A DNA stretch of 64,000 bases from Ahrensia sp. (GCA_002706335.1 PAKZ01000020.1:1-64000); one strand, 5' to 3'; numbered from the stretch's first letter, positions 1 through 10,715 are shown. Translations and numbers: made by a program. Notes: generated by a model from the sequence alone, not told the origin.

Positions 1-137
1 CCCTTCGGGTTTCCGTCCGGCGGGCGCCCGCTTTGTCGGCGCGCTTGCCCGTAGCCCCGCTACGCGCTGCGCGCGCCTCCGCGCGGATCGCCGCACCGGA
101 CGCGAAACAGAATGTTTCCATCTGACCCTGAAAGGCT
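1..137. other. GC-rich stretch of short inverted repeats, no gene seen
   Basis: No open frame here has a credible start and ribosome binding site. The stretch is extremely GC rich and packed with short dyads: CCC/GGG around a TTC loop at 1-9, a perfect 12-bp palindrome at 20-31, and GTAGC/GCTAC arms at 51-55 and 59-63. This looks like a structured intergenic element or a copy of an interspersed repeat, cut by the window edge. One minus-strand frame stays open through the whole stretch, so the tail of a gene cannot be fully excluded. Confidence 0.35.
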
Positions 138-611
138 CTAGAGGCCGAGTTCGCCCAGGCCTGGATGTCCGTCCGGCCTCGGTCCGAGCGGCCAGTGGAA
201 TTTCCGATCAGCCTCGGCGATCGGTGCGTCGTTGATGCTGGCGACACGACGGCGCATCAGGCCTCGTTCGTCGAATTCCCATAATTCGTTGCCGTAGGAG
301 CGGAACCAGTTCCCGCTGTCATCGCACCATTCGTAGGCGAAGCGGACGGCGATGCGGTTTTCGCGGAAGCCCCACAACTCCTTGGTCAGACGGTAGCCGA
401 GCTCGCGGTCCCATTTCCGGGTCAGGAAAGCAACTATCGCGTCGCGACCCTCAAGGAACTCGGCGCGATTGCGCCAGTGGCTGTCCGGGGTATAGGCCAG
501 CGCGACGCGTTTCGGATCGCGGCTGTTCCATGCGTCCTCGGCGAGGCGAACCTTTTTGGCGGCGTCCTCGACCGTCAGATATGGCGGCAGCGGCAGGCGT
601 TCGGGTTCCAT
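138..611 (-). CDS. DUF1348 (NTF2-like fold) family protein
   Basis: A 157-residue protein matching the DUF1348 family throughout. Recognisable family features are the opening [13 protein letters not shown], the [10 protein letters not shown] segment, [19 protein letters not shown] in the middle, and the [14 protein letters not shown] tail. DUF1348 proteins have a SnoaL/NTF2-like cone fold; no reaction has been firmly assigned to them. There is no signal peptide, so the protein is cytoplasmic. It is the last gene of a minus-strand set with a PNPOx-like flavoprotein (2-nt gap) and an AhpD-like protein, all divergent from a LysR regulator. This arrangement suggests a shared stress or detoxification role, which is inference. 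The family call is secure; the function is not known. Confidence 0.85.
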   Translation of the reverse strand: MEPERLPLPPYLTVEDAAKKVRLAEDAWNSRDPKRVALAYTPDSHWRNRAEFLEGRDAIVAFLTRKWDRELGYRLTKELWGFRENRIAVRFAYEWCDDSGNWFRSYGNELWEFDERGLMRRRVASINDAPIAEADRKFHWPLGPRPDGHPGLGELGL

Positions 612-613
612 CG

Positions 614-1237
614 TCAGTTTCCTTCCGCGCTGGCGAGTCTTGCTCGCAACTGTTCGTTTTCGGCTTCAAGCTCGGTCAGGCGGTCGCGCAGCGGCGTCAT
701 CGCGGCCGAAACCTCCGCCGAGGTGAAACGGGGGGTGATGTGCTGCGGGCAGTTCCAGTCAAACGCCGCCAGGCGCGCGACGATGACCCGTTCCGGCCTT
801 GCTCCATAGTCCGGATCCGTAATGAGGGCGGCGAGATCGCCATCGATCGGAACCGACTCGACTTCGGCGTAGATCTTCAGGCGGGCGCGGGCCGCGTAGT
901 CGACGAGGATCAGCGCGGCGCGGCCGCTGGCGGCAAGATTGCCGACGCTGATATATTGGCGATTGCCGCGATAGTCGGCGAAAGCGAGGGTCTTCTCGTC
1001 AACGACCTTGAGAAAACCCGTCGGTCCGCCCCGGTGCTGAACATAGGGCCAGCCGGTTTCCGAAACGGTCGCCATGTAGAAACTGTCGCGCGCGGCGATG
1101 AAGGCGGCCTCATTCGGCGTGAACCGGTCGAAGGCGCGGTCGCCCCTGAAGTTCTCGAAGACCCGGTCGCTGCCCATGGCGCTCTGCGCCGCGCGGACGC
1201 TTGGTGTCGATGCGATGTCGAGAAATCCGTACGGCAT
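614..1237 (-). CDS. Pyridoxamine 5'-phosphate oxidase-like flavoprotein
   Basis: A 207-residue protein with a split-barrel FMN-binding (PNPOx-like) domain at about residues 35-150. Characteristic segments are [39 protein letters not shown] and the RLKIYAEVE strand. It belongs to the 'pyridoxamine 5'-phosphate oxidase family' group, which are not vitamin B6 enzymes but FMN- or F420-type oxidoreductases of mostly unknown substrate. The C-terminal 30 residues ([19 protein letters not shown]) form a short coiled coil, which suggests dimerisation. The start at 1237 has GGAGA upstream. It sits 2 nt upstream of the DUF1348 gene and 56 nt downstream of the AhpD-like gene. The substrate is unknown. 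Confidence 0.8.
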   Translation of the reverse strand: MPYGFLDIASTPSVRAAQSAMGSDRVFENFRGDRAFDRFTPNEAAFIAARDSFYMATVSETGWPYVQHRGGPTGFLKVVDEKTLAFADYRGNRQYISVGNLAASGRAALILVDYAARARLKIYAEVESVPIDGDLAALITDPDYGARPERVIVARLAAFDWNCPQHITPRFTSAEVSAAMTPLRDRLTELEAENEQLRARLASAEGN

Positions 1238-1257
1238 GGTGGTGTCTCCAAACGGTC

Positions 1258-1286
1258 AGCGGGCGGGCCGGGGAAACCCGCCCGCT
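1258..1286. other. Intercistronic hairpin, 10-bp perfect stem
   Basis: AGCGGGCGGG (1258-1267) pairs perfectly with CCCGCCCGCT (1277-1286) around a 9-nt loop. It lies between two minus-strand genes of the same set. The T-run (CTTTTC) lies on the plus-strand side only, so it is not a classical terminator for the minus-strand transcript. It may be a processing or stability element that sets different levels for the upstream and downstream cistrons; this is inference. Confidence 0.55.
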
Positions 1287-1293
1287 TTTCGGA

Positions 1294-1839
1294 TCAGGCC
1301 GCCTCGCTGGCCTGAACGACGGGGAAATCGATATCGGTGCCGGCGACCACGTTGAGCAGATTCGTGAAGAAGTTCTCGGCGGTGACCGCGATGATTTCGA
1401 CGATCTGGCCGTCGGAGAATCCCGCCTTGCGAACGGCTTCGATATCGGCATCGGCGACGCGGCCGCGTTCGCGCGCGATACTAGCAGCAAAGCGAACGGC
1501 GACATCCGCCTTCGGGTCGCCTGAACGGCCCATGCGATTGAGCGCGATCTCCTCGCCGCTGATCTTCGCCAGGTTCAGGCCGAGATATGTGTGCGCGGAG
1601 AGGCAGTAGTCACAGCCATTCACCTGGGCGACGGCGAGCGCGATGCGCTCGCGGGTCTTGACGTCCAGCGTCCTGGCAAGCGCGGCATTGTTGGCGGTGT
1701 AGCCCTGCAGCGCGGCGGGACTGGAGGCGATCAGCCTGAACATGTTCGGCACGACGCCAAGCTGTTTCTCGACAGTGTCGAGGATCGGTTTGGAATCGGC
1801 GGGGACATCGTGACGAGCGGGAACAGTGAGACGGGGCAT
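1294..1839 (-). CDS. AhpD-like carboxymuconolactone decarboxylase-family protein
   Basis: A 181-residue protein of the CMD/AhpD superfamily. The redox motif is visible as C76-x2-C79-x3-H83 inside NGCDYCLSAHTYLG, the pattern of alkylhydroperoxidase D-type thiol peroxidases ('peroxidase-related' subgroup). The N-terminal half carries the typical QLGVVPNMFRL segment. Members reduce peroxides through the vicinal cysteines; the true substrate here is unknown. It is the first gene of the minus-strand set and starts 122 bp from the divergent LysR gene, so it is the likely direct target of that regulator. The intergenic region carries the inverted repeats described separately. Confidence 0.85.
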   Translation of the reverse strand: MPRLTVPARHDVPADSKPILDTVEKQLGVVPNMFRLIASSPAALQGYTANNAALARTLDVKTRERIALAVAQVNGCDYCLSAHTYLGLNLAKISGEEIALNRMGRSGDPKADVAVRFAASIARERGRVADADIEAVRKAGFSDGQIVEIIAVTAENFFTNLLNVVAGTDIDFPVVQASEAA

Positions 1840-1894
1840 GGGTTGTTTCTCCTATTAGGTTCGAGAACCCGGGGCAGGTTCTTGCGCAAGGAGG

Positions 1895-1961
1895 ATTATC
1901 TCGTTCCATATTCAGAGATAATTCTGCTAAATCGAGAATTAGTATCTCAATATTCGGAATA
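1895..1961. promoter_or_regulatory. Repeated inverted-repeat operator between LysR gene and redox cassette
   Basis: The divergent intergenic region holds several related half-sites. ATTATCTC (1895-1902) and GAGATAAT (1915-1922) form a perfect 8-bp inverted repeat with a 12-nt spacer. AGAGATAATTCT (1914-1925) is mirrored imperfectly by AGAATTAGTATCTC (1935-1948). TATTC-G-GAATA (1951-1961) abuts the LysR start codon. The AT-rich array stands out from its GC-rich surroundings. LysR-type regulators normally bind such dyads next to the divergent promoter; binding here is inferred. Confidence 0.6.
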
Positions 1962-2870
1962 ATGATGGACCGTCTCGAAGCCATGAGAATCTTGCTGCGG
2001 GTGGCAGAGAGGGGGAGCTTCTCGGCCGCCAGCCGCGATCTGGGCGTGCCGCTCGCGACCGTCAGCCGCAAGGTGAACGAACTGGAGACGCATCTGGGCG
2101 CGAGGCTCCTCGTGCGAACGACGCGCAAGGTCGCCCTTACCGATACGGGCGAAGCCTACCTGGCATCGGCGCGGCGGATACTCGAGGATGTGGAGGAAAC
2201 TGAAAGGGTCGCTTCGGGCGAGTTCCATGCGCCCCGCGGCGAACTGACCCTGACGGCTCCGGTTCTCTTCGGCAGGCTGCATATTCTGCCGATCGTCCTA
2301 GATTTCCTCGCCATCCACCCGGAGATCAATGTCCGGCTGCTCCTGTCGGACCGCAACCTCCATCTGCTCGAAGATCACGTCGACATGGCGGTGCGGATCG
2401 GTCGTCTGCCTGACAGCACGATGATCGCCACCAATATCGGATCGATGCGGACAGTCGTTTGCGCAAGCCCGAAATTGATCGATGCCCACGGGACGCCGAA
2501 GAGGCCGGAGGACCTCGCCGCGATGCCCTGCGTCAATTTCGAGTTCCTGTCACCGGCCGCGAGCTGGCTCTTCCGGGCGGCCGAAACGGGTCAGGCCATC
2601 GAGGTGGCGTTCTCGCCGCGCCTTTCCGTCACGACAGCGGAGGCCGCTGTCGAGGCTGCGGCGCGAGGCGCTGGCGCGACGCGCGTCCTCCACTACCAAT
2701 GCGCCGAACAGGTGCGCGAAGGCGCTTTGCGCATCATGCTGGAGGATTTCGAGACGAACCCGATCCCCGTTCACCTGATCCATGCGGCGCGCGGAGCGCT
2801 GCCGTGGAAAATGCGAGTCTTCCTCGATTACGCGGCACCCGTTTTAAGGGCGAAGATCAGGTCGCTATGA
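1962..2870 (+). CDS. LysR-family transcriptional regulator
   Basis: A 302-residue LysR-type regulator. The N-terminal winged helix-turn-helix is at about residues 1-60, with the signature RGSFSAASRDLGVPLATVSR followed by VNELETHLGARLLVRTTRKV. The remainder is the periplasmic-binding-protein-like effector domain. This is the AaeR/CrgA-like subgroup, with the dimerisation helix at about 60-90. It is transcribed divergently from the AhpD-like/PNPOx-like/DUF1348 genes and most likely controls them and itself through the dyads at 1895-1961. Two ATGs occur in tandem (1962 and 1965), with GGAA just upstream. The effector ligand cannot be read from the sequence. Confidence 0.9.
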   Translation: MMDRLEAMRILLRVAERGSFSAASRDLGVPLATVSRKVNELETHLGARLLVRTTRKVALTDTGEAYLASARRILEDVEETERVASGEFHAPRGELTLTAPVLFGRLHILPIVLDFLAIHPEINVRLLLSDRNLHLLEDHVDMAVRIGRLPDSTMIATNIGSMRTVVCASPKLIDAHGTPKRPEDLAAMPCVNFEFLSPAASWLFRAAETGQAIEVAFSPRLSVTTAEAAVEAAARGAGATRVLHYQCAEQVREGALRIMLEDFETNPIPVHLIHAARGALPWKMRVFLDYAAPVLRAKIRSL

Positions 2871-2889
2871 CCCCCGCCCGACAGGCGCG

Positions 2890-5172
<2,283 letters not shown>

Positions 5173-5351
5173 GGGTTTTGGTTAACCGGATGGATGATTC
5201 GCGGCAAGCCGAAAGCCCGGAATTCCGGGGTTTCGCCCGGTTTTCAACGCTTTCGGTACAAGAAGGAATAGCTAAGTTACACGGAACCGGGAAAACCAAG
5301 CGTTAATTGTGAGGTGATAAGTAATGCTCCCAGTCTCACAAAGGCCATGCA

Positions 5352-6767
5352 ATGACCTATCCCGGCTCCGGCCTCGGTCTGCTTCCCGATCAGTATATCG
5401 ATATTTCCGATCGACTTATCAAAAACGAGGAAGACGGAACGAAATCGCTGACCGACCCGATTACCGGGCTCGGCAATTTGCGCCGGATGAAACTGAAGAC
5501 CGACAAGCTGATCGAACAGCGCGACGAAGATCCGGCGCCGTTCTCGATCGGCATGTTCGATATAGACCGGTTCCGCCCGATCAACGATCTGTTCGGCCGC
5601 AAGGCGGGCGACGAGATCTTGTCGCAGGTGGCGCTGCGGATTTCCGCCGCCCTGCCCGAGAACGCAATGCTGGCGCGGATCAGCGGCGACATGTTCGGCA
5701 TGGTGCTGCCGACCTGCTTCTTCGAGAAGGACGCCCTCAAGATCGGCGAATTGCTCCGCGACGTCTTCGCCGCACCCTTCGATCTTGGCGAGCGCATCGT
5801 GCGCGTCTCGGCGACGTTCGGGTTCTGCCAGTACCCCTTCGCCGGCGCGACGTTCGACGAGTTGTTCGACAAGTGCGAATCCGCGCTCTACCAGGCGCGC
5901 AAGCGCGGTGCGGCGAGCATTCAGGTCTATACGCACGAGATGGCGCAGGCGGTGCGCCAGCGCACCCAGATCGAGCAAGCGCTGCGCAAGGCCGTGGCGG
6001 CGCAGGAGATCGAGGCCTGGTTCCAGCCGGTCGTCAATCTGCACACCAAGGAGGTGTTGGGGTTCGAGTGCCTGGCGCGCTGGACTGACGCGGAGCTTGG
6101 CGAGGTTTCGCCGGCGGTGTTCATCCCGCTCGCCGAACAGGCCGGCTTCATCGACGCGCTGACGAAACAGCTCTTCGCCAAGGCGATCGCGTGTGCGCGG
6201 CACTGGCCGGACACCGTGTTCCTGTCGTTCAACCTGTCCTCGGTGCAACTGGTCGACCCGACCACGGCGCTGGCCGTGTTGCTGATGCTGGAAAAGATGG
6301 AGTTCGATCCGCGACGTATCAAGATCGAAATCACCGAGACGGCTATGATGTCGGATCCGCAAACCGCCGAGCGGATCATCAACGACTTGCGCGCCGTCGG
6401 CATCCGCGTGCTGCTCGACGATTTCGGCACGGGACAATCCAGTCTTGGCCGGCTGCGCGATTTTTCCTTCGACAAGGTCAAGATCGACCGCTCCTTTATC
6501 GCCGCGCTGGACGAGGACGAGCAGGCAGGACATATCGTGCGCGCGATTGTGAACATGTGCGATGCGCTCGGCCTGGGCGTCATCGCCGAGGGTATCGAGA
6601 CAGCAGAACAGGCGAGAAAGCTGGTGGAACTGGGCTGCAGTGCCGGACAGGGATATTACTTCGGCAGGCCCGCCCCTGCCGACGCGACGATCGCGCTGTT
6701 CGAAAAAGCCGCCGGTGCGCGCGACCCCAAGTGCTGCTCGGCTATCGCGGGGTGTTGCGGCGACTGA
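5352..6767 (+). CDS. Cyclic-di-GMP phosphodiesterase with degenerate GGDEF and EAL domains
   Basis: A 471-residue cytoplasmic protein with no membrane segment. A GGDEF domain lies at about 33-195 (DPITGLGNLRRM, FDIDRF), but its signature is SGDMF at 111-115 rather than GGDEF, so cyclase activity is unlikely. The EAL domain at about 205-460 keeps the catalytic set: E239 in ECL (for EAL), the Asn of FNLSSVQ, EITETAM, DDFGTGQSSL, the Lys of KIDRSFI, EGIETAEQ and QGYYFGRP. It should hydrolyse c-di-GMP, perhaps with the GGDEF domain acting as a GTP sensor as in other composite proteins. AAAGG precedes the start. The last 26 nt overlap the end of galE, which is transcribed toward it. Confidence 0.88.
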   Translation: MTYPGSGLGLLPDQYIDISDRLIKNEEDGTKSLTDPITGLGNLRRMKLKTDKLIEQRDEDPAPFSIGMFDIDRFRPINDLFGRKAGDEILSQVALRISAALPENAMLARISGDMFGMVLPTCFFEKDALKIGELLRDVFAAPFDLGERIVRVSATFGFCQYPFAGATFDELFDKCESALYQARKRGAASIQVYTHEMAQAVRQRTQIEQALRKAVAAQEIEAWFQPVVNLHTKEVLGFECLARWTDAELGEVSPAVFIPLAEQAGFIDALTKQLFAKAIACARHWPDTVFLSFNLSSVQLVDPTTALAVLLMLEKMEFDPRRIKIEITETAMMSDPQTAERIINDLRAVGIRVLLDDFGTGQSSLGRLRDFSFDKVKIDRSFIAALDEDEQAGHIVRAIVNMCDALGLGVIAEGIETAEQARKLVELGCSAGQGYYFGRPAPADATIALFEKAAGARDPKCCSAIAGCCGD

Positions 6768-7734
6768 GGCTGTCTTCCCAGGCGAGCGCCGAGGAGACGA
6801 TTTCCTCCAGATTGTCGTGAGACGGCTGCCACCCGAATTCGCTGCGCGCAAGATCGGAATTCGCGACAATGGCGACCGCGTCGCCCGGCCGGCGCGGGCC
6901 GTAGCGGATGGGCAGCGGACGTCCCGTGACGCGCTGGACAGTGTCGAGAACCTCCAGAACCGAATAGCCGCGCCCGTATCCGCAATTGGCGATCAGGCTT
7001 TCGCCGCCGGCGCGCAGGCGCTTCAGCGCAAGCAGATGCGCATTCGCCAGGTCGGTGACGTGAATATAGTCGCGAATGCATGTGCCGTCGGGCGTCGAAT
7101 AGTCCGTGCCGAAGACCTCGATCATCTCGCGCTTGGCGAGCGCCGTCTCGCAGGCGACCTTGATCAGATGCGTCGCGCCCTTCGTCGACTGTCCGGTTCG
7201 GCCTTTCGGATCGGCACCCGAGACGTTGAAATAGCGCAAAGCCGTGAACCTGAAGTCGTGCGCCTTGGCGACGTCGGAAAGGATGATCTCGGTCATCAGC
7301 TTCGACATGCCATAGGGCGAATCCGGATTGCGCGGCACGTCCTCGGTCACGGGGTCCGCACCGACCGTGCCGTAAACGGCTGCAGTGGAGGAGAAGATGA
7401 AATGGCGCACGCCCGTCTTCACCGCCGCCTCGATCAGGGTGCGGGAATTCGATGTGTTGTTCTCGTAATAGGACAGCGGATCGGAAACCGATTCCGGCAC
7501 GACGATGGAGCCGGCGAAATGGATGATCGCGTCGACATCGTTGTCGCGGATCGTCGCCATAAGCAGATCCTTGTCGGCGACATCTCCGACGACGAGCTTC
7601 GCCTCCGGCGCCACCGCCCAGTCGAACCCGGTCGAAAGCCGGTCGAAAACGACGACATCCTCGCCCGCATCGAGCAACGCCCAGACCATGTGACTGCCGA
7701 TATAACCGGCGCCGCCCGTAACCAGAACCGCCAT
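6742..7734 (-). CDS. galE: UDP-glucose 4-epimerase
   Basis: A 330-residue extended short-chain dehydrogenase. The NAD-binding motif G7-x2-G10-x2-G13 (GGAGYIG) opens the protein. The catalytic Ser/Thr stretch SSTAAVYG lies at about 115-122, and the Tyr141-x3-Lys145 pair (YGMSK) follows. Downstream segments typical of GalE are LRYFNVSGAD, the substrate-binding VFGTDYSTPDGTCIRDYIHV and RPGD near the C-terminus. It interconverts UDP-glucose and UDP-galactose for surface polysaccharide synthesis. It reads toward the EAL gene and overlaps it by 26 nt. The full length matches the family. Related 4-epimerases of other UDP-sugars cannot be excluded, but the match to GalE is close. Confidence 0.92.
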   Translation of the reverse strand: MAVLVTGGAGYIGSHMVWALLDAGEDVVVFDRLSTGFDWAVAPEAKLVVGDVADKDLLMATIRDNDVDAIIHFAGSIVVPESVSDPLSYYENNTSNSRTLIEAAVKTGVRHFIFSSTAAVYGTVGADPVTEDVPRNPDSPYGMSKLMTEIILSDVAKAHDFRFTALRYFNVSGADPKGRTGQSTKGATHLIKVACETALAKREMIEVFGTDYSTPDGTCIRDYIHVTDLANAHLLALKRLRAGGESLIANCGYGRGYSVLEVLDTVQRVTGRPLPIRYGPRRPGDAVAIVANSDLARSEFGWQPSHDNLEEIVSSALAWEDSLSRRNTPR

Positions 7735-7850
7735 GTCGGTGAACTCCTTCTATGCCTGCCGGATGCGCCGTGATATGGCCTCGACCGGCAGGTCGCCCCC
7801 ATCGCGGCGCAGCGACCCACGAAACAATAATCTCCAAGGTTTAATACTCG

Positions 7851-8867
7851 ATGGACAAGACGGCAGAAACTCGACCCGAATTCGCAATCCGCTATCCGAA
7901 CCTGGCCTCGGCCGGTCTCGGCGCCAGTATCGTCTCGGTGACGGACGACTTCTTCGCCGAAGCGCCGCGCATGCTGGCCGACGACGAAGCCGTGTTCTAT
8001 CCCGACAGATATGACGACAATGGCAAGTGGATGGACGGGTGGGAATCGCGCCGCAAGCGCGTGCTCGGCCACGATCATGCCGTCGTCGCGCTGGCCGCGC
8101 CGACGAAGATCCGCGGGTTCGACGTCGACACTTCGCATTTCACGGGCAATTACCCGCCGGCCTGCTCGATCGAAGCCTGCAAGCTGCCGTCCGGCGCTGC
8201 GCCGGACGAAAACACGGAGTGGCAGACGATCGTGCCGATTTCTCCGTTGGGGCCGAGCGCGCATCACTACATCGCGCATGAGGGCGACGGCGTCTGGACG
8301 CATCTCAGGCTGCATATCTATCCCGATGGCGGCGTCGCGCGCCTGCGCGTCTACGGGACGGCGCAGCCGTCTGCCTTCGGCGCGGATGACGAGCTCGATC
8401 TCGCCTCGCTGATCAATGGAGCGCGCATCGTCGCCTATTCGGACGCTCATTACGGCAACTACCACCGCATGCTGACGCCGACGAAATCGATCAGCATGGG
8501 CGACGGCTGGGAGACGCACCGGCGCCGCGAGCCCGGCAATGAATGGATCATCATCGCGCTGGCGACCGCCGGACGCGTCGAGCGCGTGGTCGTCGATACG
8601 GCTTTCTACAAGGGCAACTGCCCGGTCAGCTGCACGATCGACGCGGCCTGCCTGCCGGACGAACTGGCCGCGGGGCCCGATGCCGACCGGTTGCTCGTTA
8701 CCTCATCGATGTACTGGAAGCCGCTGCTGGCCGACCAGAAGCTGACGCCCGATCACGAACACACATTCACCGACATCCTGCACAACGACGCCGTGACCCA
8801 TCTGCGGATCAACATCCATCCCGATGGCGGCGTCGCGCGGTTCAAGGCGTTCGGGCGCAAGGCCTGA
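7851..8867 (+). CDS. alc: Allantoicase
   Basis: A 338-residue protein built of two homologous allantoicase repeats (about 20-170 and 190-335). Each repeat carries WE(S/T)xR, then GFDVDTSHFTGNYPPACSIE or VVVDTAFYKGNCPVSCTID, and a closing HLRLHIYPDGGVARLRVYG or HLRINIHPDGGVARFKAFG. It hydrolyses allantoate to ureidoglycolate and urea in purine degradation. It is a single-gene unit divergent from galE, and no uricase, allantoinase or ureidoglycolate lyase gene is in the window. Start at 7851; AAGG lies about 12 nt upstream, a rather long spacing. Confidence 0.93.
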   Translation: MDKTAETRPEFAIRYPNLASAGLGASIVSVTDDFFAEAPRMLADDEAVFYPDRYDDNGKWMDGWESRRKRVLGHDHAVVALAAPTKIRGFDVDTSHFTGNYPPACSIEACKLPSGAAPDENTEWQTIVPISPLGPSAHHYIAHEGDGVWTHLRLHIYPDGGVARLRVYGTAQPSAFGADDELDLASLINGARIVAYSDAHYGNYHRMLTPTKSISMGDGWETHRRREPGNEWIIIALATAGRVERVVVDTAFYKGNCPVSCTIDAACLPDELAAGPDADRLLVTSSMYWKPLLADQKLTPDHEHTFTDILHNDAVTHLRINIHPDGGVARFKAFGRKA

Positions 8868-9037
8868 GGCCGGCTTCTCGGAGAAGGCCCGGTTGAAGGT
8901 ATCCGTCCACGGCCGGGCCAGATCCCAAGGATCGCGCATTTGACGCGTCAGCTTGGCTTGCGTCCCCCAGATTCCGCTGTGGCGTTCCTTGCCGCGCGCG
9001 AATGCAACGGGAACCGGTTGCGGGTTGGTACGGAACC

Positions 9038-10228
9038 TTAAAAAGATTCCGAAATATATGCCTCGAGAAGCTTGGAAGCCCTGGCGATCTGGCCGAGATC
9101 GCGGTTGAAGCAGAGCCGGAAGAACCCTTCCCCGCCCGCACCGAAAGCGACACCGGGAGCAAGGCCGACACCGGTCTCGTCGACAAGACGCATCGCGCTT
9201 TGCATCGAATCTTCCACGCCGTCGATGGCGAAGAAGAGATAGAAAGCGCCGCCCGGACGAGCGAAGCGGACTCTGCCGGTCGCGGACAGGCTTTTCGTCA
9301 CGATATCGAGCGCTTCCGCCGCACGGGCGACCTGGCTGGCGATGAAATCGTCGCCCTCATCGAGCGCCGCGACCGCGCCGCGCTGCATGAATTGCGGCAC
9401 GCCGGAGGTCGAATACTGGACGAGGTTCTCAAGCACCGGCATCAGCGGCGGCGGGGCCTTGATCCAGCCGACCCGCCAACCGGTCATGGCCCAGTTCTTG
9501 GAAAAAGAATTGACGTAAAGAATCCGGTCTTCCGGCGACTGAACATCGAGGAAGGACGGCGCGCGTTCACCCTCACCATACCAGAATTTCGCATAAATCT
9601 CGTCGGCGATGATCCAGATACCGTGCCGGCGGGCGATTTCGAGGATGGCCGAGAGCGTCTCGCGGTCAGCGGCCCAGCCGGTCGGATTGGACGGCGTATT
9701 GATGAACAACGCCCGGGTGCGCGGCGTGATCGCCGCCTCGAAGCGCTCCAGATCGAGCGTCCAGCCGTTCTCCGAGAAATCGAGCGTGACCGGAACGGCT
9801 TTGCCGCCGGCGACTTCCAGCGCGGCGGCGAAATTCGGCCAGGCAGGAGAAAGATAGACGCACTCATCGCCCGCCCCGGCGACCGCCTGCAGGGCAAGCT
9901 GGATAGCCTGCATGCCAGAGCCGACAACGATGTAGTCATTCAGGCCGCTTTCAATGCCGAAATGACGTCCGTAATAGCGGGCAAGCGCGGCGCGCAGTTC
10001 CGGAATGCCCTGTTGCCAGGTGTAGAAGGTCTCACCTCCGACCAACGCGTCGGCGGCCGGGCGCGCGATGAAATCCGGCGTGCCAAGATCGCCCTCGCCC
10101 ACCCAGAGCGGGATCACGCCCTCCCTTCCGCGGGCATGCTGGAACACCGCGACAATGCCGCTCGGCGGTGCATCGCGCGCTTCGGCACGCAGATTGAAGG
10201 CATCGAGGGACGACATGTGGCTGGTCAT
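9038..10228 (-). CDS. PLP-dependent class I/II aminotransferase
   Basis: A 396-residue fold-type I aminotransferase. The Schiff-base lysine is K244 in SFSKNWAMTGWRVGW; Asp209 and Tyr212 (ADEIY) contact the cofactor, and NTPSNPTG precedes them. The N-terminal IPLWVGEGDLGTPDFI segment is typical of the aspartate aminotransferase-like If/Ib group. Members transaminate aspartate, aromatic or other amino acids; specificity cannot be read here. The product is soluble. A second in-frame ATG lies at 10216 (residue 5), so the start is uncertain by four residues. It is followed on the same strand by no obvious partner. The terminator of mscL lies just upstream, so it has its own transcription unit. Confidence 0.85.
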   Translation of the reverse strand: MTSHMSSLDAFNLRAEARDAPPSGIVAVFQHARGREGVIPLWVGEGDLGTPDFIARPAADALVGGETFYTWQQGIPELRAALARYYGRHFGIESGLNDYIVVGSGMQAIQLALQAVAGAGDECVYLSPAWPNFAAALEVAGGKAVPVTLDFSENGWTLDLERFEAAITPRTRALFINTPSNPTGWAADRETLSAILEIARRHGIWIIADEIYAKFWYGEGERAPSFLDVQSPEDRILYVNSFSKNWAMTGWRVGWIKAPPPLMPVLENLVQYSTSGVPQFMQRGAVAALDEGDDFIASQVARAAEALDIVTKSLSATGRVRFARPGGAFYLFFAIDGVEDSMQSAMRLVDETGVGLAPGVAFGAGGEGFFRLCFNRDLGQIARASKLLEAYISESF

Positions 10229-10251
10229 GGAACAATCCGAAGGCTGGAACG

Positions 10252-10276
10252 AAAACCCCGGCCGCGAGGCCGGGGT
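10252..10276 (-). terminator. Rho-independent terminator of mscL
   Basis: Read on the minus strand, ACCCCGGCC, a 4-nt loop and GGCCGGGGT form a perfect 9-bp stem followed by TTTT. It lies 25 nt past the mscL stop codon and before the aminotransferase start, so it should separate the two. Confidence 0.85.
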
Positions 10277-10301
10277 ACTTGCGACACGATTTTCGCGGCG
10301 A

Positions 10302-10715
10302 CTACTTTTTCAGGAGATCGCGGATTTCTGTCAATAGTTGAACATCGGCCGGCGGCGCGGGCGGAGCGGCCGGAGCCGGCTCTTCCTTGCGGCGCAGATT
10401 GTTCACCGCCTTGACCATCAGGAAAATGATCCAGGCCAGGATCAGGAAGTTGATCACCTGGGTGGCGAAGCTGCCATAGGCGAGCACCGCGCCCTGCTCG
10501 CGGGCGGCATCGAGCGTCGTCGCATCGACGCCGGAGGCGAGCGGGATGAAATAGTTGGTGAAATCGAAACCGCCGAAGATGGCGCCGACGATAGGCATGA
10601 TGATGTCGTCCGTCAGCGACTTGACGATGCCGCCAAAGGCGCCGCCGATGATGACGCCGACGGCAAGGTCCATGACATTGCCCTTGGCTATAAATTCCTT
10701 GAATTCGTCGAGCAT
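10302..10715 (-). CDS. mscL: Large-conductance mechanosensitive channel MscL
   Basis: A 137-residue inner-membrane channel that opens under membrane tension to release solutes on osmotic downshock. The N-terminal helix [20 protein letters not shown] leads into TM1 (about 15-45, [20 protein letters not shown]), which ends in IMPIVG. A periplasmic loop follows at about 50-75, then TM2 at about 80-105 ([20 protein letters not shown]). The C-terminal bundle is [11 protein letters not shown], preceded by a Pro/Ala-rich linker. Length and layout match the family. It has its own terminator and a strong dyad upstream of its start. Confidence 0.95.
   Translation of the reverse strand: MLDEFKEFIAKGNVMDLAVGVIIGGAFGGIVKSLTDDIIMPIVGAIFGGFDFTNYFIPLASGVDATTLDAAREQGAVLAYGSFATQVINFLILAWIIFLMVKAVNNLRRKEEPAPAAPPAPPADVQLLTEIRDLLKK

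Noticed and set aside
5277-6869. 530-residue open frame antisense to the EAL gene
   Set aside because: It is a long shadow frame produced by GC-rich codon bias. The plus strand shows clear EAL and GGDEF motifs, while the antisense product has no recognisable domain.
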